From: Antedon mediterranea
Lineage: Eukaryota > Echinodermata > Crinoidea > Comatulida > Antedonidae
Direction of reading: 5' to 3'
DNA: 64,000 nucleotides
Assembly (NCBI RefSeq): GCF_964355755.1
Contig: NC_092676.1
Span: 10,398,288 to 10,462,287 of the forward strand
Within the stretch, counting starts at the first letter, position 1, and the number at the start of each line of letters is the position of its first letter. Positions 10,856 through 20,556 of the stretch are shown here, one piece after another. The position numbers were made by a program, and so were the translations under genes. The notes under the pieces were generated by a model. The model was given only the letters and a program-made list of their open reading frames with translations. It searched no databases and was not told the DNA's origin.

Positions 10856-12328
10856 GGTATTACTTTTACTCTTTAAAGTTAAATCAATCAATGGCTTAGC
10901 AATATCGGCATAGTTCTGTACAAATTTTCTGTAATAGCCAGTTAATCCGAGAAATGATCGGACTTGTTTCTTAGACAAAGGTCTGGGGAACTTTTCCACA
11001 GCCTCAACCTTATCAATCATGGGTCTAATTTCTCCATTACCAATCTTATGCCCCAGAAATTCTACCTGTGCATAGGCAATTTTACATTTCAAAGGCTTTG
11101 CTGTCAATCCAGCACTACTTAATCTTTCTAATACATCATTCAAATGAAAAATATGATCTTTCCAAGTTTGACTATAAATACATATGTCATCTATATATGC
11201 CTTAGCATATCCCTCAGTACCTTGTAATACCTTATCCATTAATCTTTGGAAAGTACTAGAGCTATTTTGCATACCAAATGGAAGTACATTGTAACAATAC
11301 TGTCCAAATTGTGTAATAAATGCTAATTTGTCTTTGGTCTTAGGATCCAGAGGCACCTGGTAAAATCCTTTAGTTAGATCTAACGTAGTTATGTATATTG
11401 CGGATGATACCTCATCCAACATTTCGTCTATGCGAGGCATAACATAAGGGTCAAATTGTGTAGTCTTATTTAGTGATCTAAAATCTGTCACCATTCTAAT
11501 TTGATTCTGGCCTTTCTTCAGGGCAATAATAGGTGCAGCATAGGCACTAACTGTAGGTTCTATTATACCCATAGCCAACATACTATCTAATTCTTCTTTC
11601 AATTTACCCTTTAATGCTTGGGGCGTTCTATATGCCCTATGCCTTATAGGCATTTCACCACTAGTCTTAATTTCATGTGTCACTAAGTGAGTTCTACCTG
11701 GTACATCCGAGAATACATTCTGTTGGTACTTTAACAATTCTGTTAATTGTTTAGTTTGTGTATCATTTAAATTACTACTAACGTTAACATCTCTCCATGT
11801 TTGTGATTGATGATAAGACAATCCTATGTCTATTTCACTATCTAACTCATTGTCATGGACTGTTTCATTTAAGTCTACTTTTTCTATCGACTGAACATTT
11901 GTTACTACATAATAACCATCTTTACTTATTTCTACTTTATCATACCATCTCTTTAACATATTAACATGTAGAATTTGTTTTTCTTTTCTTCTACCTCCTA
12001 TGTATATTTCATAATTTACATCATTGACCTTTTTTGTAACAGTGAAGGGGCCTTGCCATTTACTGTCTAACTTACTATTTCCTACTGGAAGGAATATCAA
12101 CACTTTGTCCCCTTCTACAAATTCTCTATCAATAGCATTCTTGTTATAATTGTGGGACATAATTTCTTGTTGTTCAAGTTTGTTTACATTAGCATCTTTC
12201 ATTAATTCCTCCATTTTTTCTCTTATGTCTAACATGTATTTGATAACATCAGTAGATGTTTCTTCATCTTCTACCCAATTACTTTTGAGTAAACTCAAGG
12301 GTGCCCTCACCTCTCTACCATAAAGCAA
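10841..12328 (-). CDS. integrase C-terminus and reverse transcriptase of the Gmr1-like element
   Basis: About 495 residues. The first ~130 complete integrase, with the LLYGREVRAPL segment and a GPF/Y-type module (WQGPFTVTKKV). A linker precedes the RT: HRAYRTPQALKGKLKEEL, APIIALKKGQNQIRMVTDFR, then LDLTKGFYQVPLDP, LPFGMQNSSSTFQRLMD and the catalytic YIDDICIYS. The thumb/connection region with FLGLTGYYRKFVQNYA follows. The frame begins after an in-frame TGA that separates it from the rest of integrase and ends at a frameshift before RNase H. All RT catalytic aspartates are present. The coding gap to integrase is one codon, so they were one polyprotein. Confidence 0.94.
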   Translation of the reverse strand: MLYGREVRAPLSLLKSNWVEDEETSTDVIKYMLDIREKMEELMKDANVNKLEQQEIMSHNYNKNAIDREFVEGDKVLIFLPVGNSKLDSKWQGPFTVTKKVNDVNYEIYIGGRRKEKQILHVNMLKRWYDKVEISKDGYYVVTNVQSIEKVDLNETVHDNELDSEIDIGLSYHQSQTWRDVNVSSNLNDTQTKQLTELLKYQQNVFSDVPGRTHLVTHEIKTSGEMPIRHRAYRTPQALKGKLKEELDSMLAMGIIEPTVSAYAAPIIALKKGQNQIRMVTDFRSLNKTTQFDPYVMPRIDEMLDEVSSAIYITTLDLTKGFYQVPLDPKTKDKLAFITQFGQYCYNVLPFGMQNSSSTFQRLMDKVLQGTEGYAKAYIDDICIYSQTWKDHIFHLNDVLERLSSAGLTAKPLKCKIAYAQVEFLGHKIGNGEIRPMIDKVEAVEKFPRPLSKKQVRSFLGLTGYYRKFVQNYADIAKPLIDLTLKSKSNTVKVE

Positions 12329-12337
12329 TTTAAAAGG

Positions 12338-13138
12338 TCAATGGCCCGTCGCTTTACTAGGAACTTCTCTGTATGCAAACAGAAAGGGGGGTATGTAGTT
12401 ATCCCAATTTTTTCTTTGCTTAACTGTAAGTGTCCTTATCATATTTTTCAATGTACCGTGAAATCTTTCAACAAGCCCATTGCTTTGGGGGTGGTACACT
12501 GTAGTCTTTAATTGATTAATCCCCAACATACTACATATAGATTGCATAATTGAAGACATGAAATTAGTTCCTTGATCATGTACAATCTCTTCGGGTAATC
12601 CTACTCTAGTAAAGACTTCTATTAGAGCCCTGGCTACTGTTTCAGCTCTAACATTGGGTAACGGGATAGCATCCGGATATCTCGTAGCATAGTCAATTAT
12701 AGTAAGCATATATTTGTTATTACGGCTTGTTCTAGATAAGGGTCCAACAATGTCTATCGCTATCGGTAATGGTATCAAAGTATGTTTCCTTTTACTTTTA
12801 CCCTTATCTACCTTTTGGCATTCCTTACAGACTTTACAATAGACTACCACATCTTTAAATATACCTGGCCAATAGAATTGGTTCAGGATCCTACTTTTAG
12901 TTTTCTCAACACCCATGTGACCTGCAAATGGCACATTATGACCTAAGTGTAATACACCCTGTCTACACTGAGTGGGTAATACAATCTGTTCCACTTGGTT
13001 ATTCTTATCTTTAATACTACTCCAATTTCTCATCAATATACCTTGTCTCATAAAGAAACATACCCTATGCTGACCTATTTCTTCTATAGGGACTACCCTG
13101 TCAAACACTCCTTTGAGTGAGTCATCCTTAGTTTGCAA
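12338..13138 (-). CDS. integrase (zinc-binding and DDE core) of the Gmr1-like element
   Basis: 266 residues. An HH-CC zinc module comes first (LHLGHNVPFAGHMG...CKVCKECQ). The DDE core follows: Asp in AIDIVGPL, Asp in VHDQGTNFMSS and Glu in HPQSNGLVERFHGTLK. The frame ends at TGA just before the conserved PF-LLYGRE segment, in frame with the next ORF, so this is a single nonsense change. Being upstream of RT marks the element as Gmr1-like. The start shown is only the first Met; the frame continues upstream to the LINE insertion near 13161. Confidence 0.94.
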   Translation of the reverse strand: MQTKDDSLKGVFDRVVPIEEIGQHRVCFFMRQGILMRNWSSIKDKNNQVEQIVLPTQCRQGVLHLGHNVPFAGHMGVEKTKSRILNQFYWPGIFKDVVVYCKVCKECQKVDKGKSKRKHTLIPLPIAIDIVGPLSRTSRNNKYMLTIIDYATRYPDAIPLPNVRAETVARALIEVFTRVGLPEEIVHDQGTNFMSSIMQSICSMLGINQLKTTVYHPQSNGLVERFHGTLKNMIRTLTVKQRKNWDNYIPPFLFAYREVPSKATGH

Positions 13139-13160
13139 TTTGATCAGTTCTTGTTTAGTT

Positions 13161-14945
13161 ATTTTTTATTTTATTTTATTTTATTCAATCAAAACCAACA
13201 GCGATAAATACCGCCACTAACAGGTTTGAAACATAAAACAATACAACATCAAAAACGGTTAACAATAAAATACAGATAAAATATATATATATATATATAA
13301 AACATAGATTGGCATGCCATAAAAAATTTCAATTAAAACAGGTTATGCAGACTGTTCAAGAAGTGAACACATCATCGTCCTCTTAAAATAACCAAGTCTA
13401 TCATTAAAAATATCGATATGATTGCTATTTAGATTATTAAATGTATAAGGTAGTCTATGAAAAAGTCCCCTCTTAGTACAGTCGACACGGCTAAAAGGAA
13501 TATGCAATAAATGTCTATTTCGTGTACGACCAGGAACATTTAAACTAAATAGTGAAATTAATGAACAGTCATATTTAGAATTTAAAATATTATATAAAAA
13601 AACCATATCAGATATCGTTCGACGATTGCTGACAGAATCAATGGAAAAGGCAAAATTAACACAGTTATAAGACAGGAATCGAACAAACTTCCGTTGAACA
13701 GTGTCGATTCGACGGGCCTGACATGGAGAAATTGAATTGAAAATTGCGGAACAATATTCAAGGTGAGGACGTATAATAGATTTGTATAAAGATAAAAGTG
13801 CCCTGCCGTCGTTCATAAACCTACAATTTCTCCATATTAAGCCCATCATTCTATTAGCTTTTGACAACACATGATTAATATGTGAACAAAAATTTAATTT
13901 ACTATCAATAAAAATACCTAAATCTTTCCATACATAAACCATCTCAAGATCATGTCCACTCAGATTATAATTGAAGAGCACAGGCCTTTTTTTAAGTGTT
14001 ATAGATAAATATTTGCATTTATTAGCATTAAGTTTTATCCCCCACTTCTCCGTCCATTCCACGAGACCATCCAGATCCTCCTGAAGTGAAAAAGCATCCT
14101 GTGGAGTGGTAATCACTTTAAACAATTTCAGATCGTCAGCAAATAAAAGAGACTCGGAATGATTAAATTTTAAAGGAAGATCGTTGATAAATAAATTAAA
14201 CAAAAGCGGGCCCAGGATCGAGCCCTGCGGAACGCCCGATAACACAGGGAGCCAATCAGATGTCTCTCCCCCAATGACAACACGCTGTTGTCTATTAGTT
14301 AAATAGCTTTTAAACCAACTTAACAGTGAACCGGATAAACCAAATTTTGAAAGTTTAAAAATAAGCAAATCATGGGAAACGGAATCAAAAGCCTTAGAGA
14401 AATCAGTGTAAATCACATCGCACTGCTTCTTGCTGTTAATTGCATCGTATGATGTAGCAAGAAGCAGTGCGAGGTTGGTTTGACATGATCTCCCAGAGAC
14501 AAAACCATGCTGCCTAGGACTTAAAGCATTATCAACATGTGATGACAAACCATCATGCACAATGCGCTCAAAAATCTTAGACATAGTAGGCAATAACGAA
14601 ATAGGACGATAGTTACAGATTAGTTTTTTGGGACCACTCTTGTGAATTGGGACAATATTAGCGTGTTTCCAAGATGAAGGAAAAACCCCAGAATTAATAG
14701 ATAGCTGAAACAATTTGCAAAGCGGATAAGAGAGTGAGGAGGAGGCACCCTTTAAGACAACGTTACTAATCTGATCAATGCCAGTAGCTTTATTGATATC
14801 AATGTTACTAAGTGCCTTTTCCACAGAATGCTGATTCACAGACAGAGAACTTAAGTTATCCACCGCATAGTCAGGAAGACCTGGATAGTCCCGGGGAACG
14901 TCCGGAGAAGGCTCACTGAAAAAAGAATGAAAATAAGAACAGCTT
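13161..14945 (-). mobile_element. 5'-truncated non-LTR retrotransposon (Jockey/CR1-like) inside the LTR element
   Basis: Inserted in the same orientation as its host between the protease and integrase coding regions. The 3' end is an (AAAAT)n-type tail, seen on the plus strand as TTTTATTTTATTTTATTTTA at about 13164-13184. An (AT)n tract lies near 13280. The 5' end is close to 14940, just ahead of the RT domain, so the endonuclease is absent. A clean target duplication was not found by eye. Confidence 0.9.
13343..14945 (-). CDS. non-LTR reverse transcriptase (5'-truncated ORF2)
   Basis: About 530 residues with an uninterrupted non-LTR RT: KATGIDQISN, WKHANIVPIHKSG, NYRPISLLPTMSKIFE, HGFVSGRSC, TDFSKAFDSVSHDLL, GVPQGSILGPLLF, the catalytic FADD (LLFADDLKLFK) and GIKLNANKCK. 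The thumb and C-terminal region follow, with RPHLEYCSAIF. No C-terminal zinc knuckle is obvious. The upstream end of the frame (to 15010) is read in host-element sequence and is not native. Intactness over the whole RT suggests a recent insertion from an active LINE family. The clade (Jockey/CR1 group) is judged from motif style only. Confidence 0.93.
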
Positions 14946-16733
14946 GTGCAGTTGTTCATAAGTTTTATGTTTGACTGTTTTATCTTTAGCTCTATCCTCA
15001 TTTTCGTCAAACAAATTATTCATTTCTGTAACATTCATATCATCTAAACACTTAGTTTTATTTACTTTGTTGTCATTTACTACTGTTTTCAACAATTGTA
15101 CATTAGTTTCTTTAGGCGGCTCTTCTATCGGCTTAAAGTTACTATCTTTCCCTAACAATATCATTTCGTCTTGTATTCTAACATCATTTTCTATTCTGGC
15201 TTGCTCCCTAGTTAGGACGAACATTTCTTTAGCCATTGTTTCCCCACAATTTTGGTCCAAATCATGACCCAATAACATGTCCCTCTGTAATCCTTCGATT
15301 ACGGCTACAATCACTTTTCCTGTCACTATCTTACTTTCTATAGCTACCTCAGCTAAGGGGACGGTAATATCGCCTCCTATACCTCTTAACGTAACCCATT
15401 TTCCTGGCAAGTAACATTTGTTAGGCACTAGACTTTCCTTAACAGCTGACTGGGTACATCCCGAGTCTCTAAGCATAGTTATATCCTGTCCTTCTAATTT
15501 TCCTGGTATTGTACACTTCTCCATTTTATTTTCTACACTATCCATAACTACTTGGGGTCTATCTGATTTTATTTCTTCACATCTTAAGCCATCTTTCACA
15601 TTCGGGCCCTTCTTAGTGTCACTAGTCTTTCCTTTTGCTACCATCTTAGGACAATCCCCTATTTTATGTCCCTTCTCCTTACAATTAAAGCATAGGCCAT
15701 TAATCCATTCATTTGAAGGTTCTCTCTGTTGGAAATTTCTACCATAGTTATGGAATTTGCCTCCCCTTCCGCGATACCTATTGTATCCTTGCTGCCTAGC
15801 TCCAGGGTTATTCTGAGTTGTACTATTCTTAGGTTTACTATTTTCTTGGCCCTTATAATACGTAGGCTTATTTTCAGAATTTACGGCATTCCAATAGCCA
15901 CGGCCACCTCTATTAGCTATATAATCATCGGCTATCATAGCCATATCATAGCTCTTATTTACTTGTTTATCTTTAAGATAAAGCCTCAGATCTTCAGGCA
16001 TTTTATCAAGTGCCTGTTCCATTATAATCATTTCAATAATGCCTGCAGCATCATCTTCTTTTACATTAGCACATTTCATCCAACATTTTAAATAATGGGA
16101 GAGCTCATTCAGCCATTCCCTGATGGACATATCTTTAACTCTGTTTGAATTTCTAAATTTAAATCTGTAGGTCTCTGCGGACACATCATACTTTTCTAAG
16201 ATTGCCTTCTTTAAGGTATCATAATCTACACATTCTTTTACGGTTAAGGATGCATATGCTGTCCTAGCTTTACCAGACAGTTCAGGTGCTAACCTAGCGG
16301 ACCACGTATTCTTATCCCAACCTGTGGCTTCTGCCAAGTGTTCAAATGTTCTAAAATATATATCAATATCATCTGATTCCTTCAAAGTAGGAACCTTTAC
16401 CTTCATTTCATCTACTATATTCCTAGCATTATTGTAGCTAGACCTATTTTCTAATTCCATCATTTTCACTCTTTCTTGTGATTCAATTTTTCTTTGCTCT
16501 ATATCTGCTTCTAATCTTAACTTATTGTTTTCGGCCTCGAACTTCATTCGAAAATATTCGAGCATCATATCTTTAGGCATACCGCCGGGTATTTCGGGCA
16601 AATCAATATCCCTAGCCATTTTATCATATATTTCATTGACTTGGTCAACCTCTTCTTGGTCAACCATATCTTCCCTAGTATCTTTGTCTGACATAGTCTT
16701 ATCTATATTTTTACCCGATCTTAAAGTTGTCAT
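14940..16733 (-). CDS. gag-protease ORF of the Gmr1-like element
   Basis: About 600 residues starting MTTLRSGKNIDK, 533 bp downstream of the 5' LTR. A charged, coiled-coil-prone N-terminus precedes a gag core with AWSARLAPELSGKARTAY-like features (here WSARLAPELSGKARTAY) and a basic Arg/Gly-rich patch. A single CCHC zinc knuckle (CFNCKEKGHKIGDC) follows. The protease has the active-site variant DSGCTQS in place of the commoner DTG, and MLLGHDL later. The frame enters LINE sequence near 14940 and stops soon after, so the native junction to integrase is lost. Start choice: this is the first Met after the leader. Confidence 0.9.
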
Positions 16734-17247
16734 GCTAATAACAATTTTACTAATGAAATATGTAAACTTATGTATACAAAATATGTTATAAAAGTATTTG
16801 TATTACCTTGATTCCATTCAGATATGTAAAAAATATGAAATCCACATAAATTTTTAAATGCAATACAATATAAGACATTAATTTACTTCAAAGTCACAAA
16901 CAACGTTCCAAGTTCGCGCCGTACAAAAATTTACTTTCGAAATAAAAAATAGTTTACAAAGTCAGCTTTTCAAATCTTCTCAAAATTTACTGGGCTTCCT
17001 TCTGTTACTTCAGTTTTCTTCTTTCAGATCTCGGTGAATATATATCTCCGATGAATATCCAGCAGCCTTGAGCTCAACAGTACTTCTTCTTCGTTGTAAT
17101 ATCCAAACAACGCACGGTATAAAAACTGTCAGGAATCCAGATCTTCGTAACCATTTAACTTTTTGGTTACTGATTTAACAGGCCCGTAGAGTAGGCACTG
17201 TCACTTCTTCTTCTTTTTGATACTAAATCATGTATCTTAAACAAAAA

Positions 17248-17265
17248 TTTTCACCGCTGCCACCA
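17248..17265 (-). promoter_or_regulatory. primer binding site of the LTR element
   Basis: Directly next to the 5' LTR, the minus strand reads TGGTGGCAGCGGTGAAAA. It starts with the TGG expected for pairing with a tRNA CCA end. The tRNA cannot be named by eye. Confidence 0.6.
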
Positions 17266-17674
17266 TGTAGTGAATTATTTAAGTTGGTTCCGAGCTTTCT
17301 CAGGCGTATATACTGTATATAACTCCACGCGACGTACACTGTCACTGAATGATAACTCATACAAAAAGTATATTTAACTCAACTAGAACTTTTATTCCTT
17401 GTAATTCGATTAATACATCTTTCTACCACTACCAGTCAAGCCTTAATATTTTCTTTATCATCTTTCCGTTTATCTACTTTGATCTTATTCTCTCTTCTCC
17501 TCTAATATCTATTACATTCTACTTTTATACTGGATATGCAAATTTTAGGCTTCAGAGGAGGATAACATTTTCCCTCCAAAATTATACGATTTTGATTGGC
17601 TAATAATATAAGGCGGACCTGGTCTAAAGCATCCTTATCTAAACACAGAGAATCACAACATAAATAATATGACA
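17266..17674 (-). repeat. 5' LTR of the Gmr1-like element
   Basis: A 409-bp intact LTR with TG...CA ends, followed on the outside by the GCGAG duplication. It matches the split LTR at 6031-6367 plus 10221-10291 without substitutions. One indel lies in the TATA-like tract near 17310 and one in an A-run near 17577. The short ORF inside it is not a gene. Confidence 0.95.
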
Positions 17675-17809
17675 GCGAGCCTTAAATAAATAAATTGATA
17701 AATAAATAAACATAAATTCACGGTTTTTGCGATAAAAGTTGGGTTTTAATAATTTATGACCAAGCTCGTTGGTGGGTATTTGCAACACTCTTAATAAACA
17801 GGTATTATA

Positions 17810-18440
17810 TTAGGGAGTCTCGGGAAATCTTGAAAAAAGAGACCCCAAATATAATGAGACGTTTTAGTGGGGGTCTCTGTTTTCGAGTTTTTCTCGAAAA
17901 CAGAGACCCCCTATATAACGTAATATTGAGACGTTTTAGTGGGGGTCTCTGTTTTCGAGTTTTTCTCGAAAACAGAGACCTCCTATATAACGTAATATTG
18001 AGACGTTTTAGTGGGTGGGGGGGGGTCTATGTTTTCAAGAAATCTCGAAAAAAGAAACCCCCTATATAATGTAATATTGAGACGTTTTAGTGGGGGTCTC
18101 TGTTTTCGAGTTTTTCTCGAAAACAGAGACCCCCTATATAACGTAATATTGACTTAATTTTTGAGAAAAACTGGAGAACAGACCCCCTATATAATGTAAT
18201 ATTAAAACGTTTTAGTGGGGTCTCTGTTTTCGAGATTTTCTCGAAAACAGAGACCCCCACTAAAACATTTCAATATTACGTTATATAGGGGGTATCTGTT
18301 TTCGAGTAACGTTTTAGTGGGGGTCTCTGTTTTCAAAAACTCGAAAACAGAGACCCCCTATATTACTTAATATTGAGACGTTTTAGTGAGACCCTGGGTC
18401 TCGGGTCTCTGTTTTCGAGGTCTCTGTTTTCGAGACACCT
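17810..18440. repeat. 72-bp tandem array of perfect hairpins
   Basis: Units start GAGACGTTTTAGTGGGGGTC at 17856, 17928, 18000 and about 18079. Each unit holds GTCTCTGTTTTCGAG, a short T-rich loop and the exact reverse complement, giving a stem of about 19 bp. From about 18215 units also occur in the opposite orientation, so long-range pairing is possible as well. The short ORF across it is an artefact. Confidence 0.9.
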
Positions 18441-18526
18441 GTACAGTATGTGGTTTGCAAGGCTTTTCACCTTTTCTAATGCTAGAAACAACAAATCAGT
18501 AGTGCATAGAAATAGAATATATATAT

Positions 18527-18710
18527 GATGAAGGGCTATAAGTGTTGCCCGAAAGCTCTGCTAACTTTTCTGGCTGTTTACTTTATCGTTTTGATTTAGC
18601 TTTTCGTTTTTTTATTTGTATCTCCATTGAGATCCAGCCACTGATACCCACAGCATTGTCATTTTTTTCAGTAATTTGCCTTTGGATTTATATATATATA
18701 ATAAATAATA
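18527..18710 (+). repeat. 3' terminal relic of a Penelope-like element
   Basis: Nearly identical to 48250-48425 and 51342-51515, which flank a Penelope-like element. It begins GATGAAGGGCTATAAGTG and ends in a TA-rich tail. It includes most of a hammerhead-like core but lacks the initial C of CUGAUGA. Confidence 0.75.
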
Positions 18711-19460
18711 TTATTATTACTAAAGTATTTTTCTCAGTAATGACTGTACAGCATATTAATTCTCTGCAAAAATCACACTGTAAGATCACATTAACTTTAA
18801 TACAGTACTTAATAAAAATGAAAAAACACATTCTCCCTTCTTCATTTATGCAAACATTGTTTGTAAAATTTAAGATTTATTTGGGTTTTTTTTTTTAAAA
18901 AACAAACAGAATTGTGTGCTTTCCAGTGGGAAAAATTTGTGTATTAACATTCAAATTCCTTTCAGTACAAATTTATTACAAATTATTATAAAACTTACTT
19001 GTGATGTTGTGATTTTATATTGCTGATTATTTCCTGTTCCAAACTTAATGCACCTTAGTTTGTGCATGACAGGATTTAACAGTAGCTGTACTCTTTTGAA
19101 GTGATAATAGAAGGCACAAATTTGCCTCTTCTTCATAACATTCCTATCTGGCAACTGCTGCTGTTCTTCGACAATCTTTCAAAAAGACCGCCACTTCCTG
19201 ATTCTTGGATTGGCAAAATTCTGCAATCTTAAATGCATTGCCAGTTGGTGATGAAAATTTAATTTCATGGAGTGCTATTTAATTATCAATAATCAATAAC
19301 AACAAATTTAAACAGTAAATAATCAGAAAGCTGTTTATTTATCCTACAAAAAAAATCATCAACGTAACAAAACTTACCCATTACAACTTTTAATATTTGG
19401 AGTTTCGTGTATATTTGACTGTCTTTCCACCAACAAGTGAAACCTTGACTAAAAAACTTA
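18711..19460. other. no gene seen
   Basis: AT-rich; short ORFs on both strands show no recognisable domain. Confidence 0.35.
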
Positions 19461-19462
19461 TC

Positions 19463-20152
19463 TGTAACCACTATCTGGTTTTGTAAAGTGGAATTAGACT
19501 ATTTTCATTCAAAAACGAATAAATTACTGAGTGCACACATCTTTCTAAAATCTTCAATATAATCAGTAGTATTGAAATAGGCCTATAATTGTTTGTATTG
19601 CATTTGTCTCCCCCCCCCCCCCCCCTTGTAAATGGGTGTGACCAATGCATGTTTCCAATCTGCAGGATATTTTTCACATTGTATTGAGAGGTTCAATACA
19701 TGCGCTAACGATTGTAAGATAGGTCTATCATACTGAGATGCTATTTTAAGAATGTTCACACTAACTCCATCTGGACCTGTTCCTAGCAGACATAGATAAT
19801 ATTTGCTTTCGAACAAAATCTTCCGTGATATTAGGCAGTATACACGGTTGAGGTGGTTCGTAACGTGGAAGATTACGGATATTGATGTCCATATCAAATT
19901 CCGGTGCAATGTCGTCACTATTTGCCATACGATGTCCAATTGTGGAAAAATATTATTGAACGTATCAGCAATGCCAACATGATCGTCAATGTTCTTTCTA
20001 TCTTTGGAAAGGATTGAATTTGGGATAGATTTTTGTTTATTCGGAAGAACCTCTTTTAGTTTCTTCCACAGCATGGAAGAATCACTTCTGTTAGCTTTAA
20101 TGGCTGATGTGAAATATTCCCGTTTCTTTATACGGATGGTTACACTATTCAC
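19463..20152 (-). pseudogene. non-LTR retrotransposon RT relic
   Basis: Minus-strand frames carry the linker and start of a LINE RT. LWKKLKEVLPNK and a GPDGVSVNILKIAS segment are followed by YPADWKHALVTPIYKGG. In the next frame come NNYRPISILLIILKILERCV and a short FLNENSLIP stretch. A long C/G homopolymer at about 19606-19624 sits at the frame change and could be a slippage site or a sequencing problem. The palm with the catalytic Asp pair is absent. It differs in sequence from the LINEs at 13161 and 31763, so it is a third LINE lineage here. Confidence 0.75.
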
Positions 20153-20553
20153 TATACACTAGAATGGAGTTCATAACATTCCTTTTCTAATTTGTCCATT
20201 TTTTCACTTTCATATAATGGAACAGAAATTCATTCATTAATTGTTAATATTTGTTCTGACAATTTGCAGTCAAGCGATTTGATATCCGATTTGACATCTA
20301 ATATGGCTTTGAGTCGAAAAGGTTAAAGTAGGTTCTGTGATGGGTTCGTGTATAATAGCGTCAGTCCCTATGGTAACAGTGGTAATTTGTTTACATATCT
20401 TAGATTTGGGCTAACTTGTAGAGCTCAAATTGCATTATAAATATATAGGCTTTTTGTTACTATAATAAACAAGGCAATACCAACAACTTTAAAAATAGAA
20501 TAAAAGAATTCAATAACCAATGGCATGCGATACAAAATCAACCACTCGGCTGG
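20153..20553. other. no gene seen
   Basis: Contains one or two LINE-flank-like phrases but no supported feature. Confidence 0.3.
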
Positions 20554-20556
20554 TAA

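Larger units (their letters stand above)
6031..17674 (-). mobile_element. Gmr1-like Ty3/gypsy LTR retrotransposon, nearly complete, with two nested insertions
   Basis: The element is bounded by LTRs that start TGTAGTG and end TATGACA on the plus strand. Perfect 5-bp duplications GCGAG lie at 6026-6030 and 17675-17679. Transcription runs on the minus strand. The coding order from the 5' LTR is gag, protease, integrase, reverse transcriptase, RNase H. Integrase before RT is the Ty1/copia-type order found in the Gmr1 group of Ty3/gypsy elements, described from deuterostomes. The LTRs differ only by two small indels, so the insertion is young. Copy defects are a TGA in integrase, a frameshift between RT and RNase H, a LINE between protease and integrase, and a palindromic element inside the 3' LTR. 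Confidence 0.93.

Noticed and set aside
13138-14960. Imperfect 14-nt match between the two flanks of the nested LINE as a target duplication
   Set aside because: About three of 14 positions differ, too many for an insertion inside such a young LTR element; left unresolved.
14971-16791. Plus-strand ORFs of 84-120 codons
   Set aside because: Antisense shadows of the gag-protease ORF, hydrophobic because of reversed codon composition.
17349-17603. 84-codon ORF repeated at 6109-6375
   Set aside because: It lies wholly within the LTR of the retrotransposon, antisense to its transcription.
19606-19624. C homopolymer as a functional element
   Set aside because: It sits at a frame change in a dead LINE and is most simply slippage or sequencing error.
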